Shown in pieces: positions 43,069 through 53,130 of a DNA stretch of 64,000 nt. Under the pieces are notes generated by a model. It saw only the letters and a program-made list of their open reading frames with translations. It had not been told where the DNA came from and did not search any database. Source of the stretch: Colimorpha_A sp900556615 (GTDB lineage: Bacteria > Bacillota > Clostridia > Oscillospirales > CAG-272); NCBI GenBank assembly GCA_963598415.1, contig CAVBUH010000029.1, positions 1 through 64,000 on the forward strand, given 5' to 3'. Position 1 is the first letter of the stretch, and every line of letters starts with the position of its first letter. Position numbers and translations under genes: made by a program.

Positions 43069-46000
43069 CTATTTCAGTATCACACAATCAGAACCGAGAA
43101 TCTCTCTAAGCTCTCTTATTACAAATTCCGTAGCTCCCACGCTTAATCCGCTTTTCAAATATTTTTCCATTGAACTGTCATAAAAAATAACCGGAGTATT
43201 TCCTGAAAATATTTCGGTAATCGCAAGAGCTCGTTGAAAGACTTTTCCGTTTCTATCGGGAACCTTCAGATATAGCTTCTTGTTTTGGGAGTAATACTTT
43301 TCGTCGGGAATTGGGGGCGAAACACCAAGCTTAGGATTGTTATACGATAAATCCGGTTGACGGAGAGTATTCCCGGCGGCAGCGTTAGAATATTCCAAAT
43401 CACTCATAAGTCTCCTTCCGCTCCGCACGATAAGCTTAGGCTCGCCGTCATGAAGCGATACTTCCGCCGTGACAGCTGATACGGAATCTATTGTAAATAA
43501 ATCTCCCTGCTCTGCAAATACTTTAGGAAAAATGATAAGTTCGATTTCTGCATCTCTATCCTCCAGTATAGCAAAAGCCATTGTTTCACCGTTTTTAGTG
43601 ATTTTTCGCGATACTTTTGTAATAATACCGGCCACCGTTACAATCTGTTTCTCCGAATAGATTTTTTCAGATATGCTGTCGTCGGAAAAAGAATCGAGTA
43701 TATCCTTTATTGCGGCAGGATTTAAGGTAAGAATATGCTTATTGTAATCATCGAGAATATGTCCCGAGAAATAGATTCCCGCACTTTCTTTTTCAAGCAA
43801 CAGCTTTTCGCGAAGTGAAAATTCAGGAATCTCCGGGTAATGAAAGGAAAAATCATCCGAGGAAAACATATCCAACTGACCGGAAACACTTCCCCGTTTT
43901 TTCGATTGAAAAGAATCGATAATATCTCCGACAGCCGAAAGAAGTCGGCTTCTAAAAACACCAAGTCCGTCAAATGCTCCGGATTTGATAAGAGCTTCAA
44001 TTTGTCTGCGATTGAGGTCCGGACCGTTCATCCTTGAAATAAAATCAAGAAATGATGAGAAAGGTCTCTTTTTTCTTTCCGCAATAACCTTGTCGATAAA
44101 TTGCTCTCCGACATTTTTAATTGCGGATAAACCATATCTGATCGCACCGTTCGAAACAGAGAAGCTGTTATCACTTTCATTGATATCGGGAGGAAGCGTC
44201 TTTATTCCGAGCTTTGCACATTCTGTGATATACTCAGACATTTTTGAAACATTTCCAAAAACAGAACTGATCAGAGCAGCGTAATACATCGGCGCATAGT
44301 GCGTCTTAAGATATGCTGTACGATAGGAAATAATCGCATATGCCGCGGCATGGCTCTTTTTAAATCCGTAATTCGCGAAATCGGTCATTTCTTCATATAA
44401 TGCTTCCGCATCTCGAGAATCATAACCCTTATCAACTGCACCGCTTATAAAATTATCTCTTTCTTTTTCAATAACGCCCGGTTTCTTTTTTGCTATTGCA
44501 CGGCGTACAATATCGGCTTTTCCATAAGTGTAACCCGCGACTTCCCGGAATATTTGCATAACCTGTTCCTGGTATACGATACATCCGCAGGTTTCATCTA
44601 GTATTTCCGGCAGACAGTCAAAGGCATATTTTATATTTCCCCGTTCCGCCCGATTAGCAAGAAACTTTGGTATAGCATCCATCGGCCCCGGACGGTAGAG
44701 GGCAATCGCCGTCATAATATCCCGTATATTATCAGGCTTCATAGCTATAAGAAGCTGCCGCATTCCTTCCGATTCAAGCTGAAAAAGCCCGTCCGTTTTT
44801 CCGCTTGCAATAAGAGCATAAGTATCTGCATCATCCAAGGGGGCATGAGAAACATCAAAATTCGGATCATTTTTTCTTATTTCGCGCTCGGTATCAGAAA
44901 TAATAGTCAAATAACGAAGTGCAAGAAAATCAAATTTAAGAAGCCCGAGCTTTGCTACGGTATCCATGTCAAATTGTGTAACTACCGTGTCGCCGTTTGT
45001 CGACAGAGGAACATAATCAAAAACCGGTTTATCGGTAATAACAACGCCTGCTGCATGGGTAGAGGCGTTTCTCGGCATACCCTCCAGTGCAATAGCGGTA
45101 TCGATCATATCTCTGTATCGATTATCCGAATCATAAATCGCTCTGAATTCCTTATCCCCAAGCGCCTCATGCAGCGTAATACCGCCTTTTGCCTCAGGCA
45201 GAGCACGGACAATCGAATCTACCTCGGAATACGGAATACCGGTAACCCGTCCGACATCCCGTAAAACCGCTTTTGCCGCCATAGTACCGAAGGTTACGAT
45301 TTGAGCCACATGATCTTTGCCGTATCTTTCTCCGACATATTCAATCACCTCATCGCGACGCCGATAACAAAAATCAATGTCAAAATCGGGCATACTAACT
45401 CGCTGTTGATTAAGAAAGGATTCAAAAAGAAGATTAAATCTGACAGGATCTACCTCGGTTATACCGGTAAGATAGGCAAGAAGACTACCGGCACCGGAAC
45501 CTCTCCCCGGTCCGGTCGTAATACCTCGATTTTTAGCATGATTCACAAAATCAGAAACAATCAGATAGTATCCGGCATATCCCATAGAGGATACGACTAC
45601 AAGCTCATATTCGATGCGATATTTATAATCCTCTTTTGAATATTTGCCGTCATAGAAAATATCCCCGCATTTTTCGCGCCGATCAAGTCCTTCATAAGCA
45701 AGCTTTTTCAGATAATCTTTTGCCGATAAGCCGTTCGGCGGATCAAATCTCGGAAGCTGAGTTTTTCCGAAAGTAAATTCAAAGTTGCACTGCTCAGCAA
45801 TTTTTACGGTATTTTCACAAGCACCCTCAAAATGACCGAAAAGCTGATACATTTCATCAGCGTTTTTTAAATAGAATTCATCGGTTTCAAAGCCGGCATG
45901 ACGTCCGTCTGAAACCATACTGTTTGTCTGGATACACATCATGACAGATTGAATTTTTGCATCTTCTTTCCGAAGATAATGGACATCATTTGTTGCCACC

Positions 46001-46602
46001 ATCGGAATTCCGGTACGCTCAGATATTCCGGCGATACATTCATTTACCATTCTCTGACCGTCGATTCCCTGATCTTGAAGTTCAAGATAGAAATTGCCGC
46101 TTCCGAAAATGTTGTCAAGTTTAAGCGCGTATTCCTCTGCTGCCTCAAGATTTCCATTTATAATCTGTCTTGGAATATATCCTGCAAGACAGGCAGAAAG
46201 CGCAATCAAGCCCTCGGAATGAGCCGATAAAAGCTCAAGATCAATACGGGGTTTTCTGTAAAAGCCTTCCGTAAAAGCTTTTGACACCATGTAAATAAGA
46301 TTTTTGTAACCCACTTCATTTTTAACCAGCAAAAGAAGATGATTGTAATCGCTTTCACCGCTTCCCGAACGATCGTATCTGGAACCCTTCGCCACATATA
46401 CTTCACAACCGATTATCGGTTTTATTCCCGCTTCCCGGCAAGCATTGTAAAAAGCTACAACACCGTACATAACGCCATGATCCGTGATGGCGACCGATTT
46501 CTGACCGAGAGCAGAGACTGTCTTTGGAATACACGATATTCGGCAGGCACCGTCAAGCAGACTGTACTCGCTGTGAAGATGGAGATGGACAAAATCTCTC
46601 AT
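43069..46602 (-). CDS. dnaE: DNA polymerase III subunit alpha
   Basis: 1177 residues from the ATG at 46602 (AAGGAA eight bases upstream); an in-frame TTG at 46623 would overlap the whiA stop. PHP domain at the start (HLHLHSEYSLLDGA, VAITDHGVMYG), polymerase core with PDFDIDF (catalytic aspartates) and GPGRGSGAGSLLAY, finger region GMPRNASTHAAG, tandem HhH near residue 850, and an OB fold (about 980-1070, IVTVAGIITKVSRK). Main replicative chain-elongation enzyme. It is of the DnaE rather than PolC type. In a row with murB, rapZ and whiA. Confidence 0.97.
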   Translation of the reverse strand: MRDFVHLHLHSEYSLLDGACRISCIPKTVSALGQKSVAITDHGVMYGVVAFYNACREAGIKPIIGCEVYVAKGSRYDRSGSGESDYNHLLLLVKNEVGYKNLIYMVSKAFTEGFYRKPRIDLELLSAHSEGLIALSACLAGYIPRQIINGNLEAAEEYALKLDNIFGSGNFYLELQDQGIDGQRMVNECIAGISERTGIPMVATNDVHYLRKEDAKIQSVMMCIQTNSMVSDGRHAGFETDEFYLKNADEMYQLFGHFEGACENTVKIAEQCNFEFTFGKTQLPRFDPPNGLSAKDYLKKLAYEGLDRREKCGDIFYDGKYSKEDYKYRIEYELVVVSSMGYAGYYLIVSDFVNHAKNRGITTGPGRGSGAGSLLAYLTGITEVDPVRFNLLFESFLNQQRVSMPDFDIDFCYRRRDEVIEYVGERYGKDHVAQIVTFGTMAAKAVLRDVGRVTGIPYSEVDSIVRALPEAKGGITLHEALGDKEFRAIYDSDNRYRDMIDTAIALEGMPRNASTHAAGVVITDKPVFDYVPLSTNGDTVVTQFDMDTVAKLGLLKFDFLALRYLTIISDTEREIRKNDPNFDVSHAPLDDADTYALIASGKTDGLFQLESEGMRQLLIAMKPDNIRDIMTAIALYRPGPMDAIPKFLANRAERGNIKYAFDCLPEILDETCGCIVYQEQVMQIFREVAGYTYGKADIVRRAIAKKKPGVIEKERDNFISGAVDKGYDSRDAEALYEEMTDFANYGFKKSHAAAYAIISYRTAYLKTHYAPMYYAALISSVFGNVSKMSEYITECAKLGIKTLPPDINESDNSFSVSNGAIRYGLSAIKNVGEQFIDKVIAERKKRPFSSFLDFISRMNGPDLNRRQIEALIKSGAFDGLGVFRSRLLSAVGDIIDSFQSKKRGSVSGQLDMFSSDDFSFHYPEIPEFSLREKLLLEKESAGIYFSGHILDDYNKHILTLNPAAIKDILDSFSDDSISEKIYSEKQIVTVAGIITKVSRKITKNGETMAFAILEDRDAEIELIIFPKVFAEQGDLFTIDSVSAVTAEVSLHDGEPKLIVRSGRRLMSDLEYSNAAAGNTLRQPDLSYNNPKLGVSPPIPDEKYYSQNKKLYLKVPDRNGKVFQRALAITEIFSGNTPVIFYDSSMEKYLKSGLSVGATEFVIRELREILGSDCVILK

Positions 46603-46616
46603 ATACTGCGTTCCTT

Positions 46617-47501
46617 TCAACATTTCTTTGAAAAATCAATAAGACGTTTGAGACGATGGTTAACTCCGGATTTTGTAATGGGGGGTGTATGTTTTTCTGC
46701 AAGCTCCGAGAGCGTGGCGTTGGGAAATGCAGCTCTGATATCCAGCGTAGCACGAAGCTCATCGGGAAGCTCATCCGCTTTACCGGATTGTATTATCGTC
46801 TCAATAGCCTTCATCTGTTCATTAGACGCTGCAACGGTCTTGCCTATATTGGCAAGTTCACAGTTTGAAACCCTATTTACATTATTTCGGATATCCTTAT
46901 ATATTTTGACATTTAACAATTCAAAAGCCGCCCGATTGGCTCCTATATGACCGAGTATATCAACAATTTCTTCGCTGTCTTTAAAATAAATGCCGCGCAT
47001 TTTATCTCCTCGCTCCGTTATTCGCGGAAAAACGCCGAGGCTTTCCAGAAAAGAAAGAAAAGAAAAGGCAGACGTCTCATTTCTCATGAGAAATTCGAGA
47101 TGGTAAGCATTTCCCGGAGCAGTAACGGTACCACAGGATAGAAAAACACCTCTGACAAACGACCAACCGCAAAACTGACACTGCATCACGTTATTCTGAA
47201 TCTTGTCAAGAGAAACACCGCTTAATAATCCGATTGAAGAAAATAAAGCTGATATCAGCATAGGAGAAGCAATATCTAAAAGTTCGGCGTCACTGCTTCC
47301 TTTTACCTTTAAAAACTCACGAATAAGCTTAGCATATCGGATGAGAACCACTGGATTTTCCGTGTCAAGTGCAATATGATTTTTTTCAAATACGGAAGCA
47401 CCGAACATCATACCGTACAGTTCCGATGCTCGGCAACATTTCAGCTTGTTTTTTGCAGCACATATTTCGTTTTTTGCATCCTGGGAAAATGAATCAAGCA
47501 T
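46617..47501 (-). CDS. whiA: DNA-binding regulator WhiA
   Basis: 294 residues. N-terminal LAGLIDADG-like homing-endonuclease fold without cleavage activity (about 1-210, GVFLSCGTVTAPGNAYHLEF) and a C-terminal helix-turn-helix (about 220-290, LRATLDIRAAFPNATLSELAEKH ... SGVNHRLKRL). In Gram-positive bacteria it affects cell division and, in streptomycetes, sporulation. It follows rapZ by 28 bases and precedes dnaE by 14 bases. The yvcK gene that usually lies between rapZ and whiA is absent. Confidence 0.95.
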   Translation of the reverse strand: MLDSFSQDAKNEICAAKNKLKCCRASELYGMMFGASVFEKNHIALDTENPVVLIRYAKLIREFLKVKGSSDAELLDIASPMLISALFSSIGLLSGVSLDKIQNNVMQCQFCGWSFVRGVFLSCGTVTAPGNAYHLEFLMRNETSAFSFLSFLESLGVFPRITERGDKMRGIYFKDSEEIVDILGHIGANRAAFELLNVKIYKDIRNNVNRVSNCELANIGKTVAASNEQMKAIETIIQSGKADELPDELRATLDIRAAFPNATLSELAEKHTPPITKSGVNHRLKRLIDFSKKC

Positions 47502-47529
47502 AGCAATATGCCGCTCCTACCGATCTATT

Positions 47530-48405
47530 TTATTTGTCTCCGATAAATTTTTTAACGATATCTCTGTGAACCATGATCACATTAAGACCTTCGGAACGCA
47601 GATGTGCCGAAAGAGCTTCCGCAATAGCAACTGAGCGATGTTTTCCGCCTGTACAACCGATAGCAATCGTGAGTTGATTTTTGCCCTCCTCTGCATAAAG
47701 CGGGACAAGAAAATCAACCATATCGTATAATTTGTTCATAAATTCAAGGGTTTGTTTAGAAGAAAAAACATATTCACTGACCACCTGTTCAAGACCTGTC
47801 AGATTTTTCATCTCCGGGATGTAAAAAGGATTCGGAAAGCATCTTACATCAAATACAAGATCTGCTTCGGTGGCTATACCGTATTTGTACCCAAAAGACA
47901 TACAGGTTATAACAAGACTGCCTGTACGGGAAGTATTCTGAATTGCCATCAGCTTGTCTTTAAGCTGTGATGAAGTAAGCGACGAGGTATCGATAATATA
48001 ATCCGCTTTTTCTCGTACCGGTTGAAGCATGCTACGTTCAAGCGCTAAAGCCTCGTTAACAGAAATATTTTTAAGCGTAACAAGAGGATGCACCCGCCGA
48101 GTTTCCTTATATCGGTTTATAAGCACTCTGTCCTCACAGTCAATAAAAACTGTACGGCAACAATACCCCTTCTCTTTGAGCGTATCTAGTTCCGACAGCA
48201 AGGGAAGAAAATCACTTTCCCCCCGTACATCTATAATAAAAGCGACGCTTGTACTTTTACCGGGCATTTTCGAATACAGTTCAGCAAAATAGGGTATCAT
48301 TGCGGAAGGCATATTATCAATACAGTAATACCCCATATCTTCAAGAATATTAGATGCCTGCGTTTTTCCCGCACCGGACATTCCGGTAATTACAATAAAT
48401 TCCAT
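47530..48405 (-). CDS. rapZ: RNase adapter / nucleotide-binding protein RapZ (YvcJ)
   Basis: 291 residues. Walker A GMSGAGKT (8-15), a family segment FIIDVRGESDFLP, and the C-terminal sensor region with GCTGGKHRSV. RapZ binds GTP/ATP and, in E. coli, guides RNase E to small RNAs; in Bacillus YvcJ has a link to competence. The C-terminal half binds a sugar amine in E. coli. It sits between murB (146 bases upstream) and whiA (28 bases), a well-conserved arrangement. Confidence 0.95.
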   Translation of the reverse strand: MEFIVITGMSGAGKTQASNILEDMGYYCIDNMPSAMIPYFAELYSKMPGKSTSVAFIIDVRGESDFLPLLSELDTLKEKGYCCRTVFIDCEDRVLINRYKETRRVHPLVTLKNISVNEALALERSMLQPVREKADYIIDTSSLTSSQLKDKLMAIQNTSRTGSLVITCMSFGYKYGIATEADLVFDVRCFPNPFYIPEMKNLTGLEQVVSEYVFSSKQTLEFMNKLYDMVDFLVPLYAEEGKNQLTIAIGCTGGKHRSVAIAEALSAHLRSEGLNVIMVHRDIVKKFIGDK

Positions 48406-48551
48406 AGTATGGTCATGCCTTTCTCATAAGTGAGATTGTTCAGGTTATAAAAACCGTTTGTGTGCATAATTGTGATATGTATTATCTGAAAAAATGCAAG
48501 CAAATGCACAACAAAGGCGTTTGCCGTGTCCCCGGCGGTGTTGCCTTAAGC

Positions 48552-49472
48552 TTATCCTTTCGAATAGGGTATAAATTTCACTTCGCATTCAATATTTATC
48601 CCATTCATTTCGAAAATTTTGTGCTTAACAAATTCAATCAAATTCAAAACATCCGCCGCAGTTGCATTTTCACGGTTTATAATAAATCCTGCATGTTTCT
48701 CCGAAACCTGTGCTCCTCCGACAGAGTAACCCTTCAGCCCCGCCTCCTCAATCAGTTTCCCGGTAAAATAACCGGGGTATCGCTTAAAGGTACTTCCCGC
48801 ATTCGGAAATTCAAGCGGCTGTTTTTCGCGTCGTCTGCTCATATACTCGATCATATCGGCTTTTATAAGCTCGCACTCACGTTTTTTTAGACGCAAGACA
48901 GCTGAAAGAATGATTAAATCGGTATGCTGAAATATGCTGTCCCTGTAATCAAAACTGCATTCACTGTTTGAAAAAACACCTTTATTACCCGTATTCTTAT
49001 CATACCAACTCACGCTTTCGATAATATCGTTCATTTCGCCGCCGTACGCTCCGGCATTCATGTATACCGCACCACCGAGCGTTCCGGGAATACCGTAAGC
49101 GAATTCAAAGCCACCGAGTCCGTTTTTTTGGGCAATTCCCGAAAGAAATGTGAGCGGAACACCGCACTCGGCATGTAGAGTGTTACCCTCTACATTTATT
49201 TGAGTTAGTTCAGAAGTAAAAATGACTATTCCGTCAAAACCTTCGTCGGAAAATAAAACATTGGAAGCATTTCCTATAACCGCATGATAAATTAATTTGC
49301 TTTTACAAAAATTCAACAGTGCTAAAAGCTCTGACACCGTATGAGGATATGCGGCAAAAGCCGCGTTGCCGCCGATGCGAAAGGTAGAAGCTTTTGAAAG
49401 CGGATAATTTTTTCGGTACGTTATCTGCCTCTGTAAAAAAAATTCCTCAACAATATTGCCGTTAAAAATCAT
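48552..49472 (-). CDS. murB: UDP-N-acetylenolpyruvoylglucosamine reductase
   Basis: 306 residues, type IIa length. FAD-binding region STFRIGGNAAFAAYP, FEFAYGIPGTLGGAVYMNAGAYGGE (the GxxGxxxxxNAGAYG signature), YRDSIF, and PNAGSTFKRYPGYFTGKLIEEAGLKG, in which the Ser acts as proton donor. Converts UDP-GlcNAc-enolpyruvate to UDP-MurNAc with NADPH, in the cytosol. First of the murB-rapZ-whiA-dnaE series. The region from 49473 to 49631 has one hairpin (ATATGCCG/CGGCATAT near 49590) and no gene. Confidence 0.96.
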   Translation of the reverse strand: MIFNGNIVEEFFLQRQITYRKNYPLSKASTFRIGGNAAFAAYPHTVSELLALLNFCKSKLIYHAVIGNASNVLFSDEGFDGIVIFTSELTQINVEGNTLHAECGVPLTFLSGIAQKNGLGGFEFAYGIPGTLGGAVYMNAGAYGGEMNDIIESVSWYDKNTGNKGVFSNSECSFDYRDSIFQHTDLIILSAVLRLKKRECELIKADMIEYMSRRREKQPLEFPNAGSTFKRYPGYFTGKLIEEAGLKGYSVGGAQVSEKHAGFIINRENATAADVLNLIEFVKHKIFEMNGINIECEVKFIPYSKG

Positions 49473-49631
49473 AGCATATTAATTCCTTTCGCAGCCATTT
49501 TTAACATGAAAAAACAAATTGTCCTATCAGACACGGTATTACGGAAATGTTACGACCTATTTGCATAATGAAAATACTTGCTACATCATATGCCGAAACA
49601 GCGGCATATAATGAATAAGAATGAAAAGAGT

Positions 49632-50858
49632 TCATTTTTCAAGAAGAAATCTATGATATACTTTCTTGCCTTTTTTTATAATAACATCATTTTCAAACGC
49701 AGAAATATCTACCGTATATGAAAAATCCAATACTTTTATATCGCCAAGCATGATTCCACCCTGCTGTATAAGACGTTTGGCTTCTCCTTTTGACGGTGCA
49801 AGAGCACTCTTTACGAGCATATCCGAAACAGCAATTTTTCCTTCGTTAAAATCTGAGAAGGAAAGAACGGTAGTCGGCATATTGACAGAAACAGTCCCTT
49901 GTGCAAAAATTTGACGCGACGTTTCAAGCGCCTTCTCTGCCTCCTCTTCCCCATGTACCAGCTTAGTAAGCTCATAGGCAAGAATTTCCTTTGCATGGTT
50001 AAGCTGAGAACCTTCCCATGAATCCATCTCGTCAATCTGTTCAAGCGGAAGAAAAGTCAGCATACGTATGCATTTCAGGACATCATCATCTCCGACATTT
50101 CTCCAGTATTGGAAAAAGTCATAAGGGCTTGTTTTAGCAGGATCGAGCCAAACAGCCCCTGAAGCGGTTTTTCCCATCTTCTTCCCTTCCGAATTGAGCA
50201 GCAGAGTAATTGTCATCGCATAAGCATCTTTACCGAGCTTTCTTCTGATAAGCTCGGTACCGCCGAGCATATTGGACCATTGGTCGTCCCCGCCGAACTG
50301 CATATTACAGCCGTATTCTTTAAAGAGATGATAAAAATCATAAGACTGCATTATCATATAATTGAATTCAAGGAAAGAAAGCCCCTTTTCCATTCTCTGT
50401 TCATAGCATTTCGCCCGAAGCATATTGTTAACCGAAAAGCAAGCGCCGACATCGCGCAGAAGCTCAATATAATTCAGCTTCAGAAGCCAATCGGCATTAT
50501 TCACCATCATGGCTTTCCCTTCACCGAATTCGATAAATCTGCTCATCTGTTTTTTAAAGCAATCGCAATTGTGCTGTATTGTCTCCGGCGTCATCATAGA
50601 ACGCATATCGGTTCTGCCGGAAGGATCACCGATATACCCCGTTCCTCCGCCGATAAGGGCGATCGGACGGTTTCCCGCCATTTGCAGCCGCTTCATAAGA
50701 CAGAGAGCCATAAAATGACCGACATGGAGACTGTCAGCGGTAGGATCAAATCCGATATAGAAAACAGCCTTCCCGTTATTTATCATTTCCTTAATTTCTT
50801 CTTCGTCGGTTACCTGAGCAATAAGCCCTCTGGCAACAAGTTCATCATAAATTGTCAT
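49632..50858 (-). CDS. tyrS: Tyrosyl-tRNA synthetase
   Basis: 408 residues from the ATG at 50858; a TTG at 50879 adds seven residues that cover the GGAAGGA SD. Class I motifs: HVGH (45-48, for HIGH) and KMGKT (227-231, for KMSKS), with FGGDDQWSNMLGG for tyrosine and ATP, and a C-terminal S4 domain (about 340-408, SKGEAKRLIQQGGIML). Charges tRNA-Tyr. There is no T-box leader: recN ends only 33 bases upstream, so it appears to be read with the recN transcript. Confidence 0.96.
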   Translation of the reverse strand: MTIYDELVARGLIAQVTDEEEIKEMINNGKAVFYIGFDPTADSLHVGHFMALCLMKRLQMAGNRPIALIGGGTGYIGDPSGRTDMRSMMTPETIQHNCDCFKKQMSRFIEFGEGKAMMVNNADWLLKLNYIELLRDVGACFSVNNMLRAKCYEQRMEKGLSFLEFNYMIMQSYDFYHLFKEYGCNMQFGGDDQWSNMLGGTELIRRKLGKDAYAMTITLLLNSEGKKMGKTASGAVWLDPAKTSPYDFFQYWRNVGDDDVLKCIRMLTFLPLEQIDEMDSWEGSQLNHAKEILAYELTKLVHGEEEAEKALETSRQIFAQGTVSVNMPTTVLSFSDFNEGKIAVSDMLVKSALAPSKGEAKRLIQQGGIMLGDIKVLDFSYTVDISAFENDVIIKKGKKVYHRFLLEK

Positions 50859-50891
50859 CTTTAAAATAATTCCTTCCAACTCTTTTTTTAT

Positions 50892-52586
50892 TCAGTCATT
50901 ATCAGCGGAATCAAGCATTTCCGCAGCAGAATCAAGCAACTTATCGGTGATGTTGACGCCCCCCATAATTCTCGCAATTTCCTTGATTCTTCCTTCTCGT
51001 TCAAGCTCTGTGACCGACGTCTCCACTCTGCCGTCTTTCTCATTTTTTCTTATGAGGTATTGATGGTGTGCCTCTGCGGCTATCTGAGCGGAATGAGTAA
51101 CACAAATTACCTGATTAGCAGAAGCAAGAGCACGAAGTCTCATACCTATTTTCTGAGAGGTTTTGCCGGAAACACCGGTGTCTATTTCATCAAATATCAA
51201 AGTTTCCCCTGACGCATCGGCGGCGTTTACACTCTTGAGAGCGAGCATTATCCTTGAAAGCTCTCCGCCCGACGCAATTTTTGCAAGCGGTTTTAGCGGT
51301 TCGCCGGGATTGGCGGAGAGAAGAAACTCGACGTCATCAATTCCGGATCTTGTAAATCTGATTTTCCCGTCAGCTGAATGTGATTTTTTGATATCAATTT
51401 TAAACCTGACTTTGGGCATTTCAAGATAAGCAAGCTCATCAATCACACTCTTTTCCAATTGTTTGGCTGCTAACTTTCTGGAGTCAGAAAGACGGACTGC
51501 CAATAAATACGCTTTTTTTTCGTATTCCTCAAGCTGCTTCGCAAGATCGGCAAGCTTTATATCGGAAAGCTCAATTTCCGACAGTTCCGATACTGCACGT
51601 TCTCTGTATGCCAGAATTTCCGGAATATCCGAACCGTATTTACGTTCCAGCTTTGATATAAGCTCCAGCCTTGACTCTATCTTGTCAAGCTCTTTATCGG
51701 GATCCTCATATTCGGTATCCGAAATATCTTCGACCGTAAGTCCGATATCTTCGAGCGTATACGATATATCATTGAGTTTATTGATATATTCTTCGGCATT
51801 GGGGATATAATCACTGATTCCTTCAATTGCAGCAATCGCTTTTTTTACAAGCTCATACGCCGGGAGAGACCGCTCGTTTCTGTATAATGCCCGCGTAATA
51901 AGCCGTGTCTGCTTCATTATTTTCTCAGCGTTTTTTACCCTGTCCCGTTTTATTTCAAGCTCCTGTTCTTCATTGAATTTAAGCTTTGCGGCATCGATAT
52001 CGGCAATCTGGTATTTAAGAAGCTCTGCCGTTCTTGCTTTTTCCCGTTCATCTCCGGTAAGCTCGGTGATTTTTTTACGGCAGTCTGTCATAAGCTCATA
52101 ATATTCAAAATATTCATTCAGTAATACGCCGTTTCCGGCGTAGCCGTCAAGATACTCCAAATGAGCGGAAGGCGACATAAGAATACGGTTGTCGTTCTGA
52201 CCGTGTATGCTGATTAGGTATGCCAAAAGCTCCTTTTGAAGTGAAGCAGGAATGGCTCTTCCGTTCAATTTTGTTTTTGCTTTTCCATCCGCATATATTT
52301 CCCGGGTAATATAGAGACACCCATCCTCATCGGTTGAAATTTCAAGCTCTGCCGCTCTTTTCAGGGGCTCGTGAATGTCTGAGAAAAGCGCCGAAACCTC
52401 CGCTTTGCTTTCCCCGTTTCGAATCATATCCTTTGACGGCTTTGCGCCGAGAATCAGGTTTATGGAATCAATAAGTATAGATTTGCCGGCTCCTGTTTCG
52501 CCGGTAAGTACATTGAAGCCCGAACCAAGGTCAATGTCGGCGCTTTTGATCACGGCAATATTTTCTATATGCAATGATGAAAGCAT
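50892..52586 (-). CDS. recN: DNA repair protein RecN
   Basis: 564 residues. SMC-like: Walker A GETGAGKS (29-36), a long coiled-coil middle (about 160-370, Glu/Lys-rich), then the ABC signature ASGGELSRIMLAL and Walker B LIFDEIDTGVSG. RecN recognises broken DNA ends early in double-strand-break repair. Length matches the family. It follows argR by 57 bases, as in Bacillus and many Clostridia, and leads into tyrS. Confidence 0.97.
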   Translation of the reverse strand: MLSSLHIENIAVIKSADIDLGSGFNVLTGETGAGKSILIDSINLILGAKPSKDMIRNGESKAEVSALFSDIHEPLKRAAELEISTDEDGCLYITREIYADGKAKTKLNGRAIPASLQKELLAYLISIHGQNDNRILMSPSAHLEYLDGYAGNGVLLNEYFEYYELMTDCRKKITELTGDEREKARTAELLKYQIADIDAAKLKFNEEQELEIKRDRVKNAEKIMKQTRLITRALYRNERSLPAYELVKKAIAAIEGISDYIPNAEEYINKLNDISYTLEDIGLTVEDISDTEYEDPDKELDKIESRLELISKLERKYGSDIPEILAYRERAVSELSEIELSDIKLADLAKQLEEYEKKAYLLAVRLSDSRKLAAKQLEKSVIDELAYLEMPKVRFKIDIKKSHSADGKIRFTRSGIDDVEFLLSANPGEPLKPLAKIASGGELSRIMLALKSVNAADASGETLIFDEIDTGVSGKTSQKIGMRLRALASANQVICVTHSAQIAAEAHHQYLIRKNEKDGRVETSVTELEREGRIKEIARIMGGVNITDKLLDSAAEMLDSADND

Positions 52587-52642
52587 ATTAGCACCATTAC
52601 CGCCTGAGGCGGATTCCGATCCTTTCTTTAGTTATCGTTGAT

Positions 52643-53104
52643 TTATTTTTCATTTCCTTTACTGATTTGCCTGACTTTATCAACAAATTCAACGGCAGTA
52701 TCGGCATCTCTCATTAAAACAAAAATTGTATCGTCTCCGGCAATTGTTCCGACAATTTCATCCCACCCCATTCCGTCTACTGCGGCTGCCGCCGCCTGAG
52801 CCATTCCGGAATAAGTTCGGAGAACCACCATATTGTTTGCATAATCAACTTTTATTATGGTTTCTTTCATAATATTTCTGTATTTTGCGGAAATCTGCAT
52901 CTCCTCATGAGACGACAGCGCATATTTGTATTTATGATTTTCAGTAGAAATTTTTATAAGCTTAAGATCTCTTATATCTCGGGATACCGTAGCTTGCGTA
53001 ACATCGTATCCTGCCTCTCTCAGTTTCGCGATGAGCTCATCTTGTGTATCAATATCATATTCGCTGATAATTTCGATTATTTTATTATGTCTTCTGTATT
53101 TCAT
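52643..53104 (-). CDS. argR: Arginine repressor ArgR
   Basis: 153 residues from the ATG at 53104 (AAGGTGG nine bases upstream); a TTG at 53125 would place residues over that SD. N-terminal winged helix (RRHNKIIEIISEYDIDTQDELI; VTQATVSRDIRDLKLIK), then a hexamer and arginine-binding domain (TYSGMAQAAAAAVDG, VGTIAGDDTIFVL). Represses arginine synthesis and activates catabolism when arginine is bound. Its place between nadK and recN is syntenic in Firmicutes. Confidence 0.95.
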   Translation of the reverse strand: MKYRRHNKIIEIISEYDIDTQDELIAKLREAGYDVTQATVSRDIRDLKLIKISTENHKYKYALSSHEEMQISAKYRNIMKETIIKVDYANNMVVLRTYSGMAQAAAAAVDGMGWDEIVGTIAGDDTIFVLMRDADTAVEFVDKVRQISKGNEK

Positions 53105-53130
53105 TTCACTTTTCCACCTTATCAAACAAC

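Noticed and set aside
50859..50891. T-box leader for tyrS
   Set aside because: Only 33 bases separate recN and tyrS, too short for a T-box.
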